A DNA stretch of 64,000 bases. Source: Adiantum capillus-veneris (Eukaryota; Streptophyta; Polypodiopsida; Polypodiales; Pteridaceae). The position numbers were made by a program, and so were the translations under genes. The notes below the pieces were generated by a model. It ran no database searches. It had not been told where the DNA came from and saw only the letters and a list, made by a program, of their open reading frames with translations. Shown here piece by piece: positions 23,231 to 35,900 of the stretch (position 1 is the first letter of the stretch; each line of letters opens with the position of its first letter). The stretch covers positions 68,846,567 through 68,910,566 of the forward strand of contig CM043970.1 in assembly GCA_014529385.2 (NCBI GenBank), written 5' to 3'.

Positions 23231-26200
23231 TTACTCAAGTCCCATTTTTAAATTGAGACTTGAAATTTTAGCATTTTAATACTAAGTCTGACCTCATGGT
23301 TGTTTGTGGGGACCCTTTGTGACATATAAAATGAAGCACTAGCACATGAACCAAGGGATGAAACTTAAGTTCAAGCCTCACTTTTTGCTACCATGTGGGA
23401 TATTAAGAATATTTAATTTGAGTTTGAGCCTCATATGGTTCACTTAAACCAGGTGACACACTCAAACTTAGTTCAAGGCACTAACACATGGATGTGAGAC
23501 TCAAACCTAAATTCAATCCTCACTTATTGTTGCTCTATATGATATTAAGATGAGGTTTGAAGCTAGTTAGAGCATCACATGGCTCACTTAAACTAGCAAG
23601 TGGGCATGAGGCTCAAACATAGTTCAAGACAATTCTATGTGACTAGAGGATGGTATCAAAAATTTAGCCTTAACACTTAGCCATATCCTCATCACACAAG
23701 TATATTTTTGTGTTTGTGTATATAAATTGACAAATGGCATTTGGAAGCATAATTTTAACATTGTTGATAAGGAAGAGTAACTTTTATGGCAAAAAAAAGG
23801 GAAGAGTAAATTTTTAACACTTTCATCAAACATTGTGCTAATCAAGACAATATATTGTTTGCAAATTCAAGATATTTTAAAGGGAGGCCAATGGAATCAA
23901 AAGAACTATCAAAGAGTACAATGTTAAGAAACTAGGATAAAAAATGAGCAACAAATTAGACTTGTTCACAAGCCCTTACTAAAGAACTTTTCATGTTGAG
24001 GGGATCTCAAATGAGGATGGTGTTTAGAAACACCAAGATAACAAATGAAGAAAAAAAAAATACTAACACTTGTATTCTTAGTTATGTAGTCAATTCATAT
24101 TTACAATAAGATAACGTGAGTTTCTAAGCAATATCAAGCGGTTAACCTAATACGTGCGTGTCCTTAAAAATTGTGTTTCCTCTTGGACATACTCTGTTTC
24201 TCTATTGCAAGACAGTTCATTTACTAGAGTGCTACAAGTATATCCCCGCTTGTCTTTGCATAAATCAATCTAGGTAGCCATGCAATTGTTGTTCCCCTAA
24301 AAACAACTTAATCTCTTCACTTGATAGGCTCCACAATTTTGCAAAAATAAAGTATGTTTGTGCATATTCCACTTACATGAGGGGGGAGGGCATCTCTTTC
24401 ATCACAAAGGTAGGGACTCTCTCTTATGAAGAGAATGATCATGCTTACTATTCCAATTGAACAGTATGTAGATATAGGCTACATCCATGAGATTATTTTC
24501 ATGGATTTGTACCATTCCATTACATTGTATATCTTAAAAACTAATAGATAAAGATAAACACATCACTATCTAGCAAAACAAAGAGTATAGAGGTATAGTT
24601 TTTGAGTTCCTGGGTCCAAATAAACCACTACTTGTCACATGCTAGATTGTGGAGGGCATCTCTTTGAGAGCAAAGGGAGGAATTTTTTATAATGAAGAGC
24701 ACAAGCATGACTACTTCTGCAACTAAATAGAACATATATGAAGTATATGTCCATGATACAATTTCATGGGGATGGTATCATTTTCTTATCTTCAATAGGT
24801 TAAGAGTAGCTAAACAAACCAAAAGAATCCTTATCAATTAGCATCAAAGTGGAAAGGACTGTGGTTCATCACTTAAATGCACAACATTATACTAACATGC
24901 TTGATTGGAGGAGGACATCTCTTTGAGCACGAATGCTATAATTGTCTCTTACTGATGAGTATAATCATGTTTGCTTTTGGGAGAGAGTAGTATGTATTAT
25001 GGGATCTAGTTCATGAGATAGTTCCATGGAGCCTCAAGGGGTGCACTGTTAGTATCCCCTATATAAATGACTCTTTATTTCATGATTTTTTTTTCAAATT
25101 TGAATATAAAACCCCCTTATTTTAATGTATCTTTGTTAAATTTCCTAAAGTATTTGCCTTTAAAAATCCCTCTTGTTGAACTCACGAGGTACATTAACAG
25201 GATTACGTAGTACATCCCCCAAGCATGGAACAGCCTCTATTTTTTTGTATTGATCACTTGAATAGAACATAAGAGTAGTTTTGAGAAATTGATGAAACTT
25301 CAAATGTGGTCTTTACAAACACAACATATACTCATAAACCAAAATAAAACAGAATCCGTTATGATGAAAACCCATAAAATTATTAAAAAAAATACTCGAA
25401 GATACATAAATATTATCTTTATATATCTTGGCACTTATTCAAGTACTGAAACTTTTAAAAGCATCATTACAACTCCTTTTGTGTTTGAGTCGTTTTTTAG
25501 TGCTAGACATAATTGTGCAAATTTCATTCGTACTTGAGGACATGAATACTTGGTCATATGCCTTAGTGATAAGATGACCTAACTTAGTTGTGAAAATTTC
25601 ATTTTTACTTCAAGACATGAATACTTGGGCATATACCTTAGTGATAAGATGACATGACATGGATTAGAACCAAAATTTATTCTTTTGAATAAGGTGCTTT
25701 TAGATAACCAAACTTTATTCTTTTGAATAATTTATTTTTCCTTCAAGCTACCTCTTGTAAAATATATGTAACTTTTTCCTAAAAGGCTTCATGCATACTT
25801 TTATACATTTTGCTTTCTATTTTTGTATAATCAGGATTACTAAGGCCTGTTTTAATTGGACACTTGCAAAGAGGAACTCTCTAAAGCCAAAAATAAAGCT
25901 ACTTAATGTGTCCCTTATAAGATCTTGATAATGTGGCACTTGAATGCATCTATAAGATATGCTTGGCTATAACATCACATAACAAAACATTCATAACTTC
26001 ATTTAAATCTAGGCTATAATGCAAGAATACCATAATAATGCTCTTAGCAAGTCCTTTTCATAAAATTGTACCAAATAGAATTATTGATGTCCCTCTCTCT
26101 ATTCAAACCATATCTCAAAAATAAAATACCAATTCTACCTATTCTAGTAATATTGGTAAACTAAAAATTCCAAATCTTCTCATTCCTCAGTCTTCCAAAC

Positions 26201-26449
26201 TAATACAAAGAGATTTTAGGATAAGTTGGGACTCTTCACATGTCCATATCCTTCTCATGAGAATAATTAATATATATCTCACAAGATTGTTGAAAGGATA
26301 AGCAAGGGATAATCCCCCATAATTGGCTTCAATATATTGAATAGGTACAAAATCTTGAGTCAAGCTATCAAAAACTTTAAAGAATAACGAGGTGGAAGCT
26401 TGAAGTTTGAGATGTATAGTTGATGTAGATAACTTTCCGTTGTTTTACA

Positions 26450-27480
26450 GGCATTTTGGGATCATAAGGCTCAGACTAAAGTTTGAGTCTCATGTGATAG
26501 AGACACTTGGGGATGGTTTCTAGTTAAAAAGGTTTTATGAGGCACTCTTTGAAAGATGTCTTTCAATTGGAAAGACTTCTCCAAGAGTCTCTAGCTTATG
26601 AGACTCTCAATATGATTACTAAGTGTTGTAGATAGTATTGCAGATAGAAAGAGTCCTAGAGTTCTCATGAGTATTAATAATTGAGTCTCAAGGGCATGAG
26701 GGTCAAGAGCCTCATGAGTCAGAGATGTTTAAAGATGGATTTCAAATTGAAGGAGTTTTGCATGTGTCTATGGCCCATGAGACTCAAACCTAAGTTCCAA
26801 CTTGATGAGATAGGGTTCTTGTAGATGGATTCTAGCTTGGAAGAGTCCTACTAGAGTGTTCATGATGCTTATAAATTGAGTCTTTAGATGTTGAGACCCA
26901 AAAACAAGTTTGGACCGCATGAAGATTCAATTCAAATCTTGTGAGATACAAGCCCTTCGGGATAGTTTCTAGATAGAAATTGTTCTACTAGAGTGGCATG
27001 GGGCTTCAGAATTGAGTGTCTGTGTCATGAGGCTCGATCTTAAGTTTAAGCCTGATGAGTTCTACTAGAGTGCTCATGAGGCTTGGAAAGTGAGTTTCTG
27101 TGTCATGAGGCTCGAACTTAAGTTCGAGCCTCAAATCTTGAGACTCGATTTTCAACTAGAACAAGTTATATATTGAGTACTCATGAGGCTTGAAAACTAA
27201 GCATTCAGGTCATGAGGCTCGAACTTAAGTTCGAGCCCCAAAACTAGAGACTAAATGCTTAACTAAAACAAGTCATGTTTGAGTGCTCACGGTCAGGCTC
27301 GAGCTTAAGTTCGAGCCTCAAAGGAGGATTATAATAAATAAACATTCATGTCATGAGGCTCGAGCTTAAGTTCGAGCCTCAAAGCTAGAGACTAAATGCT
27401 CAACTAAAATAAGGTATATCATGCTCAAGACGCTTGAAAACTATCCAAGTCATGAGGGTCGAACTTAAGTTCGAGCCCAA
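26450..27480 (+). repeat. array built on the palindrome GCTCGAACTTAAGTTCGAGC
   Basis: Units of about 60-100 bp alternate GAGGCTTG-type text and a 20-26 bp palindrome with an AflII core CTTAAG. Good copies are at about 27,107-27,132, 27,214-27,239, 27,294-27,319, 27,355-27,380 and 27,454-27,478. Weaker copies occur at about 23,345-23,640, 26,460-27,055, 28,880 and 29,207. They read the same on both strands, so transcripts would form hairpins. Confidence 0.85.
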
Positions 27481-27533
27481 GTGGAATATAATAAATGCTC
27501 AACTACTCAGAAAGAGTTTTTGTTTCAAGAAGC

Positions 27534-27537
27534 ATGT

Positions 27538-27594
<57 letters not shown>
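27534..27594 (+). repeat. (TG)n(AG)n compound microsatellite
   Basis: About 28 bp of TG repeat followed by about 32 bp of GA repeat. Reading frames through it (Ser/Leu or Thr/His repeats) are artefacts. Confidence 0.95.
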
Positions 27595-27598
<4 letters not shown>

Positions 27599-28158
27599 TA
27601 TCATACCTTGAGCTACTTCTACCCACAAACAAATTAAGGGCATGAGTGTCACTACCTTTGTAGGATGTGGCAAGATTGGATGACAGGTGCACAAACGTAT
27701 GCATGCTCTTGCTCAATACTTATCTTCTGTTGTCCATGTAGTATACTCACCACCTGCTTCCCAGGAGGCACTCTTTTCCATATGATGTACCTACATTCAG
27801 GTTCATACAATACAAATTCCATGGATGGAAGCTTCTTGATTGCCTCCACAATAGGTGTCAGGAAAAAAATCTCTTCCTCACTCATAAACTTGGTGGCAAA
27901 TGGTCGTGTAGACTATGCATCCAAGCCAATGATTTCCACACATGCATGTCACGTGCATTTTCTTATACCACCTCAGCACACATTAAAAAGAAAGTCTTTA
28001 CGTCAAGCCTGTTAATGTGTAGCTCAGGTCTTTCTACATTCGGCGACTTGATTGTTGCAGAAGAGGGAGCAAGGGTTGGGCATCTTCTGCTTCATGCTAT
28101 AGAAGTAGGCACATGGAGGAAATCGGTGCTTTTTGATGTGACCACCTGCATCAGTTTT

Positions 28159-28430
28159 GAGGCGACCACCTATGACAATTTCTTGCAGGCAATCAGGGCC
28201 TTTTGAGGCGGAGCGAGAGGTAGAGGGCGGCAGTAGGGGCAACAGGCATAGCAAAAAATGCAAACAACACAGGGCTGGAATCTCGATGCTTTTTGAGGCG
28301 ACCACCTACGATAGTTTCTTGCAGGCAATCAAGGCCTTTTGGGGCGGAACAAGAGGTAGAGGGCGGCAGTAGGGGCAGCACGCGTAGCAATAATTGCAAA
28401 CACAACAAAGCTAGAAACGACGCACTGCAG
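28159..28430 (+). repeat. tandem duplication of about 136 bp
   Basis: The unit starts GAGGCGACCACCTA near 28,159 and again near 28,295, with GGTAGAGGGCGGCAGTAGGG in each. GC content is higher than the surroundings. No coding function is evident. Confidence 0.85.
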
Positions 28431-28904
28431 GTTTGGTAGCAAAGCTCGTTACAAAGGTGAAGATGAATCAAATCAATTGTGCTCATGGCAGACGCAACAA
28501 ATCATGGTGAATGAGGTAATGTTCATGGCGAGCTCACAACAAAGCAGCGAGAGGCATGGCTGACATAGCACAATAGCGAGCAAGAGGCATGGCAGCTGAT
28601 GTGAAGTTTAGTCGTTGTAGTGGATGGCTGGCTCGAGGCATAGAAGCTCATGGTGCTTGAAGATCTTGCCTTCGTCTTGCCTTCGCCTAGTTCATGGCGA
28701 GCTCAGAGCAAACTAGCAAGCGGCATGGTGGGCTTAGGGGGATAGCAGCGGTATGTCATCGTCATTTTCAAATTTCAAAATTAACGTTGGGTTTCCAATT
28801 TGACGGAGAAATCTAACGTCGTCGTCAATTTAGATGGACTTAGTCAATGACTAAGGGTGTGGGTAGTTTCCTCAGTGCCTCATTAAGCTTGCTCGAACTA
28901 AATA

Positions 28905-29545
28905 TTGAGCCTTAACAATGCTCTCCCATACACATGTCAAAAGTGAGTCTAAATGGCTATGTACTTATAGCATGATGTACCCATAGGTTGGCTTTGTAGC
29001 TGAGTGAAATAAGTCATCTTCTCAGGGATAATCACATCCAAACCTATCATAGCTAGTCAAAATAAGTTTTCAATCGGCTCGAGGCTCCTAATTTCGGTGC
29101 TCTATGTTGGACTGTAGCATTTAGATCATATATAACAATGATATTATGGGCTTGCATATCTTGGCTAAGAGGCCTTTCCAAAGCTGGGAAGGCCCTACCA
29201 AATCTCGAACTAAAGTTCGAGCCTTAACAACGCTCCCCCATAAACCCGTCAAAAGTGATTCTAAAGGGCTCTATAGTCACAACATGACATACCCATAGGT
29301 TGTCTTTGTAGCTCCATGAAATAATTCGTCTCGTCAGGTCAAGCTAGGGGGCGGTTGAACCACCCTCTACAATAGATAATCGCCTCTAAACTTGTCATAC
29401 CTAGTGAAAAGGAGTCTTCAATCGACTTGAGGCTCCCAATTTAGGTGCTCTGTGTTGTACTGTAGCATTTAGATCATACACAACAATGATATTATGGGCA
29501 TGCATATATCAGCTAAGAGGCCTTTCCAAAGCTCGGAAGTCCCTA
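28905..29545 (+). repeat. tandem duplication of about 315 bp
   Basis: Two diverged units, about 28,905-29,205 and 29,218-29,545, share GAGCCTTAACAA, CCCATAGGTTG, GTAGCATTTAGATCATA and AAGAGGCCTTTCCAAAGCT. The second contains a short extra segment. After the pair comes AAGGGGGCCAATATTGTGACAACCCCC (29,610 region, written in two parts: a purine run then TGTGACAACC), which looks like a polypurine tract with an LTR start, but no partner LTR is seen. Confidence 0.75.
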
Positions 29546-31049
29546 CACATAGTCGGCCTTGTGGGGGGCTTCTCTAACGATTGTAAAAGAAGTATCAAAT
29601 CCTAAGGTAAGGGGGCCAATATTGTGACAACCCCCATTACTAGTGTTAGTGAAGGCATATATTATTGCACCAAATCTCCATGCCTAAAAACAACACACTA
29701 GTGGAGTGGTCTACGCATCACTACTACATAATACTCCATTCATGACAATCATCTCAAAAGAGTATTCATGACGCAGACAAACTAGATGAAATAGGAATAC
29801 AACTTTCTGTAATTAAAAAGTTTTTCATCTCCATTCTACTTTGATAGCACTAGCCTCGGCACCTTAGTTATGTATCACAAGTGTGTTTATACAATTTGTT
29901 ATCATACATTCTAAACTATGGCCTAAAAAAATCACATCAGCTTTTGTGAAATGGGTGCGGCATGCCTAGCTAGGTGTTGTTGGGGCAAAGGATCACCCTG
30001 TTAATTGGAGGGCATGTGGTCCCTTTCCCTCAAATGATGTGCAATGCCTCTCAAGAGGAAGCTCATGAACCCGAATTTCTTACATTAAGAATTTCTAAAA
30101 TCTCTCACAAATTTCATCTTTAGTTTTGATTTCATTTCTCTTATAGTTTTCTATTTCGGATGTTTTAGCTAAAACTCAAGTACCAACTAGAATCTTTAAA
30201 TTGTAGGTGGCATGTGAAGCCTCAATCTCTAGTTTGAGCCTTGCCAATAGAGTGTACAAGAGAAGCGCTATAGCTTTTGTGAGGCAGGAACCACATACCT
30301 AACTAGGTACTGTTTGGGCAATTAACCTCGGAGATGATGGGGGGTCAGTAGCCCCTTGGCCTAAAATGCCCATAGGTAGCATATGGTTTCTCCCAAGAAG
30401 CTTCTAGTGTTGAGCACCATATGGCAAAACATGAGAGAAAATACCTTCGTTCCTACAAGTGTCTGCTGCTACCTCTTGCCAATTTGTAAATGAAACTTGC
30501 TTGTGGGATTTAAGTTGTCTACAAATAAATAAAAATCCCCTATTCTTTCATTGTGCGACATAAAATAGTAATGCTTTCTCTATCACAAACTAACTCATTC
30601 CAAGATTGAGTTTTGCAAGAAAACTAGACCATGCTTTCAAAGAAGTGACATTGAACATGGTAGCCCCCACACTTAACCATCTAAGACCCTCCAAGTTTTT
30701 TCAAATTAGACTTCTACTTGTAGAACAAGGCAAATCAAGTCAAAATTAAACATTTTCCATTTCATTGGATACTCTTGATCCCCATATAAACATCAACTCC
30801 AAGTTCTCTATATACTCATGATTCCTAGCACAATGCAACTTTTGTGAGTTAGTAGAATTGGACACCCAACAGTTGACAATGATGAAACCTTGCAAAGTTG
30901 AAACCAGTGGTTGATGATGATGCAACCTGACATAACACAAACTATACTCTAGAACTTGACAACAATTGTTGACAACACCACAACCTAGCACAATGCAACC
31001 ACCACTCAAGAACTTGGTTCACAAACATTTGTCCCAAAATTATGCATTT

Positions 31050-31079
31050 TTCCCAAAATTCCTAAATATGTGTTATATG
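31050..31079 (-). repeat. right terminal inverted repeat of the 7.9-kb element
   Basis: The partner of 23,201-23,230 in inverted orientation. The outer end is ..GTGTTATATG on the + strand. Confidence 0.75.
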
Positions 31080-31514
31080 AATGGAAGACTAATCATAAGA
31101 GAGGCATTAGGACTTCATTGCTAAGCTTCCACATGCATTTTGAATCAAATATATTTAGGTCAAATCTACCATACTATAGATATTGCATTTTTTGCAAGTG
31201 GTAGAAAGGTGGAATTGAGATGCATGTATCTAGGCCTTATCCACTTATCCTAGCAATTTGGTGATGTTTGGGTGTTGGGAACTCATGAAGCTAGCATATA
31301 TAGCTCACCAATTAGCGATTATCTTTTGATGATTGACGTCCATTTGAATGTTTCTTCTTAGTTGAGATAATTGATATGTTTTTTGAGAAATTGACACTCT
31401 CTATAGCCTTCATGCACTACTCAAGTCTGCTTCATTCCATGGATTGACAATTACATTTGTGGTTCTTGTTATGTCTAAAATAAGGCAAGTGTGACACTTG
31501 GCAACCCACCCACA

Positions 31515-31535
31515 TTTGGTGCCATTTTCAGGGAA
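31515..31535 (+). other. primer-binding site of copy C
   Basis: TTTGGTGCCATTTTCAGGGA follows the LTR end CCACA. It aligns with TTTGGCGCTGCTTTCGGGGA before copy D. The type resembles TTGGCGCCGTTGCCGGGGA used by many plant gypsy elements. Confidence 0.7.
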
Positions 31536-32973
31536 CAAAATAACCTAAACTAGGGAAAAGAAGAGTACATGGTGAATATTGTCCTCGACTTCCTCTAGAT
31601 TACCCAAAATACAAACTTTCACTTTAAAACCACCAATTGAGGAGTGTCATCCTTAGTTGTGCAGAGGTAACTTGGAAGTAGATGTACTTGCCAAGATCCT
31701 TTTAGGATTAGATTAAGTTCATTGGAGTTGCTTCACAACACGACTGGATTAGATTTTTAGAGTCAAAACTCATAAAAATTCAAGAAAAGAGTGCAAGTGG
31801 ATACTTTCCACTACCCATGAATGACAACCAATAGGAGTAGGATAAGTTAATTCCAAGAGGGATTCTTGATTCAATTCATAATAAAAAGATTTATCCATGA
31901 GATTGTTTTTGTGGATTTTAGAGTTTCACATTCTAAAATCCTAGCAACAACTTAGTTGTTTATCAAAGCTGAGGTTCAGGTCAAAGGCTATGGTTTAGAA
32001 AGCTCGGATGTCCACTTAAAATCAGTTTTTAAAAGTTTGAAAAAACACAGATTATTTTCTTACACATAAGATTTTAAGAAAATTTCACTATCACTTGATA
32101 AAAGTGCTTGAAAAACATCTGTGGTAGACTGTAAGAGGTGAAAGTAGAAAAAATTGCTCGAAGTAACCCAGAAGAAAATAATCACATTTATTTTCTACTA
32201 GTGGATTTCAATGGTTTTTGATAAGTTTCAGTCTTGTTCTAGGAAGTACATGCCTATATGAGTAATTTGTGTGATTTTGATCATATTTGAACTTAGGATC
32301 TATATTAGATTTGATTTGGTCACAAACGTATCTGTAAGTATTGTAATACCTAACAAAAGTGGTCTATTGTCCAAATATAGTGGAAATTTCACCATAAGCT
32401 TGAAATAAGGTATATTGGGGGTGCAAGTCCTTAAAGATAAAAAAATAGGCATTTGAGTGAAACTTGGAAAATAGGCTAATTAGAGCAAGTACTACCAAGT
32501 CTATATCACAAAATTGAAAAAATCACCAGATAGGAGCAAAAGAAAGTAATCATAATTATTTTCTTCTACTATCCAGAGGCAAGATTTGGGTACACTTTGG
32601 TTATACAGAGTGAGAACAAGTGGTTAGAAGACCCCTTGTCATGTTTAAACTTGTTTGGGCTCAAGAAACTGCTTGAAAACTAGACTTTTCTAACACCTTG
32701 AAGGTTATAGATTGATAACTAATCTTTGTTCAGAGTTGGCAAACATTGACAAAGATTGGAATTGAGATAATGAAATTGGCTTGTCCAAGTGAAAGAACTC
32801 TCAATTTTCTTGTAGTCTACTAATTAAACTTTTGGACTTGACAGCTAAAAGTGGTTTGTAGCAAGGAGACCTGGGAGATAATTGATCCTACCAAAGTTTG
32901 AAATCTTGGGCTCGTAATCTGTAAATGTCACTAGGGACATGTAAGACAATCAACCAAGATCTAGCAATTCTTT
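31536..32973 (+). other. 5' leader of copy C with repeated hairpin sequence
   Basis: About 1.4 kb between the primer-binding site and the first gag start. Near-palindromic AT-rich sequences occur at about 32,171-32,198 and 32,539-32,568, of the form GAAAATAATCAnnnTTATTTTC. The same feature recurs in the longer leader of copy D. No gene is seen. Confidence 0.6.
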
Positions 32974-35900
32974 ATGAACCTTAGGTCCGAAAGAGTAATT
33001 ATGAATCCTAGACTTCTAAGAGAGATTTCAAGTAGAGTATTGACTGAGGAGAATGTAAAACAAGGTGATCCTTTAGGAACAATCTTTGAGGAGGTACTAC
33101 ACATCTATTTCAAACTCTACATCCAATATGTCTTCCTATTCTACTCAATCGGGAGTTGGAACCTCAATGCGTTATAAGCACATATTGACCTTCTATAAGA
33201 CCAATGCCCGTGGGGCTTATGTTTACCTGGACCTTAATGAAGAGTATGATGTTTGCATTGATGATCACGACATAGTGTTTGAAAAATAAGTAAGAACAAA
33301 CAAGAAAGGAAAAATATATATGGATAAAAATGGTGAGTAGTATGTGAAAGCTGTAAATCTCAAGGTGATAGACAAGTGGAGATTAGAGGTTGATACTATA
33401 ATCCTAGATATGACCACCAAAGAGGAACCACATGTCTTAGATTTTTAGGGATATGAACAAGTGGATGTAAAACCTCTTGATTGGATCAAAGCAAAGAACC
33501 CTCAACTGGGAGTCTATTGTTGGGAGGATGGAAATGCTAAGGACTTGTTGTGGACATTCCATGCGAGGCCAAGGCAACTAATGCCACTCAAGATAGTATA
33601 TATCTTCAAAATCAAAGAGAAGAGATCTCCAAAGCTCCCATATTACCTCTTTAGGGATTGTTATAATAACAATTTTGTAATGATGACCCCCACTGAGGTT
33701 GAACAAACCAAATACCAAGGGTATAAAATCAGAGTTTGGAAATTAGGCATAGAACCTAAAGTAAATCAAGAAGGAGCTGAACCAAGAAACTCTTTTGGGA
33801 GTAGAACTCACCACAAAGAAAATAAAATTTGACTTAAAACGAAGGCACTAAGGCCACTATAGGGCTACATGAGTCAGTATTTCCTACTGACTAGTTTGAA
33901 GGACTTGAACCATGGCCTACCACATGTAGGACCAAACATGAACCCAATAGAAGGGTCAGACTCAAAAATGGATCAAGAAATACAATGGATCTAAGGATCC
34001 ATATGATCAAAGAATTCTCTATTTTCATAGTTCGAGGGATTTGGAATGACATTGGGAGGAAAATCTTTGACTTGGTTCCATAATATCCCTCCTAGCACTA
34101 TCACGTTGGCAAAATGATTTGTAGCAGCTTGTTCCAAAATAGGAATTAAGCATTACATGGTAGCTCAATCCTATAGTTTCAAACCAAAACAAGGACAATC
34201 TGTAAGGGATTGCACGAGTTGTATGAAGCAATACATTGCTAGATGTCCAAAATTAAAAGTCTCTGCTAACGAAGTACACATTTCCTTGTTTCTCAAAGGT
34301 TTGTTGAATCGAGACTTACATGACATGCTTTATAGCAAGAAACATATACCTTTGGAGGCCTATATTTTTTATGTAATTGATTTGGTAGATGATTGAGACA
34401 TTTATAGTGAATAAACCACTGCCAAGGACTCTCAAAGTGAAAAGCTTGTGTTGACCATACTGACCCAAGTAGGAGTGATAGTTACTGCTCCTATGTCCAC
34501 CACAGAAGATATGCTAAAAAGAATGAATGAGATGGTGAATAACTTGCAAAAGTTTCCAATTAGGGTACCACCTCAGAGACAACCTGTGAGACCACAAAAA
34601 TGGTGTGCTATAAAGGGAAAATGGACCAACCATGAGACTCATGAGGGCTATTATAGGCCTAAATGTGATGGGAATGTGCGATAAGTGTGAATGAGACCAC
34701 AAGGGAAACTTATGTATCAATACCTACCTAGCATGGTGCATGTACAAAAATGCGGATGGCCATGGATAGACCACAACCTATCTTAGGACAATAGCCACCA
34801 TTACCAAGATCTAATGTTGTACCTATAAAGTATATGCATTCCAAAGGAGTGGGGGATGTGCAGGCTTTAGTTCAAGTCACACCCTATCAGGATACCAATC
34901 CACTTACTATCATGATGGAAGGAGAATTGTATAACCAACACCAGCCTCCTATTGAGGAACCTATTTACTACGTCCCTCCAGAGTCTACTCATGTTTATTA
35001 TGTGAAAAATCAAGTCCCTAGACCACCAATGATGAAACCTATGAACAAATCTAAGCGTGAAAATTGTGATGATTGTGAATCGGATGATCATCACTGGAAG
35101 AATGACTATTTGGACCCTGAAAAAAATGCTAAACCAATAGAGGCATATTGCTTGCAATTTGGCAAGAAGGAAGGACATTTCCAAGTAGCCTGCCCTAATA
35201 ACCCAAAAAAAAGGTAAGACCATAGTCAATATGGTGCATGTCTTACCCACAAGCTCATTAAAGACTGAGCATACTATCCTCATAAAGGTAGTCACAAGAG
35301 CTCAAGCCAAAAGAAAAAAACAAAACTCTATGGATGAAAATGAGAGAACCAAACACTCTTCAAAATGTTCTAAAAGAAAGAGACACCAACGATACGAGCT
35401 CCAAAAGTAGAAACAGAGAGATGAAAAATAAAGGAAAGCCCAGAAGTTGTTCAAAGAGCGAGTTAAAGAATTAGAGAATGAATTTCAAGAATCGAAACCC
35501 TGAGTCTGGTGGATCTATTCTTGTGGACAAGATATACAAGCCAATTCATGCTTTCTTGGAAGCATTCCAAGCAGGACTCAAAGTTGTCTAAAACATGGAA
35601 ACTAAACGAAAAAACAATCCAACCCCAAACATGGAAGATGCAAAGCTGAAAGCTTTTAAAAACTTGGTAAGAATTACTCAAGAAATGCTAGAAAATCAAA
35701 AGTTGATACAAAAGAAACGCCTGAGAAATTTAAAACAGATCCCAATGAAACTAAAGCAGAGATCCTTGAAGAACCTCATGAGAAAACTAAAAACAAGAGC
35801 TTATTGTACCTGATAATGAGGACTGGATTCCCCTAGTAGAAGAAGACTGGTCGAGATATCTATGGGAAAAAGTAAAAGAAGCTAATAATGGGAGTGCCTT

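Larger units (their letters stand above)
23201..31079. mobile_element. 7.9-kb terminal-inverted-repeat element without transposase
   Basis: The ends match as a 30-bp inverted repeat with one mismatch: 23,201-23,230 begins CATATAAGACATATTTAGGA and 31,050-31,079, reverse-complemented, begins CATATAACACATATTTAGGA. The element sits inside the B/C LTR, and removing it rejoins that LTR at a position consistent with the D LTR. I see no clear target duplication (2 bp at most). The interior has no convincing protein but carries palindromic repeats, a microsatellite and two tandem duplications. The superfamily is undetermined. Confidence 0.7.
22957..31514 (+). repeat. 679-bp LTR shared by copies B and C, split by a 7.9-kb insertion
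   Basis: The left part is 22,957-23,200 and the right part 31,080-31,514. Joined, they align with the LTR before copy D (48,050-50,064 minus its own insert), for example CATTGCTAAGC at both and CTCAAATCAGCTTCAT-like text near the end. The joined length is 679 bp, and the D LTR without its insert is also 679 bp. It begins TGACTTTTG and ends CCACA, immediately before a primer-binding site. Because B protein precedes it and C leader follows, it serves as 3' LTR of B and 5' LTR of C. Confidence 0.78.

Noticed and set aside
27434-27716. Frames rich in Arg-Glu, Ser-Leu and Thr-His on both strands
   Set aside because: They come from the (TG)n(AG)n microsatellite.
28010-28486. Antisense frames with Leu-Pro repeats as a secreted protein
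   Set aside because: They arise from the 136-bp tandem duplication; both frames are restated by the repeat.
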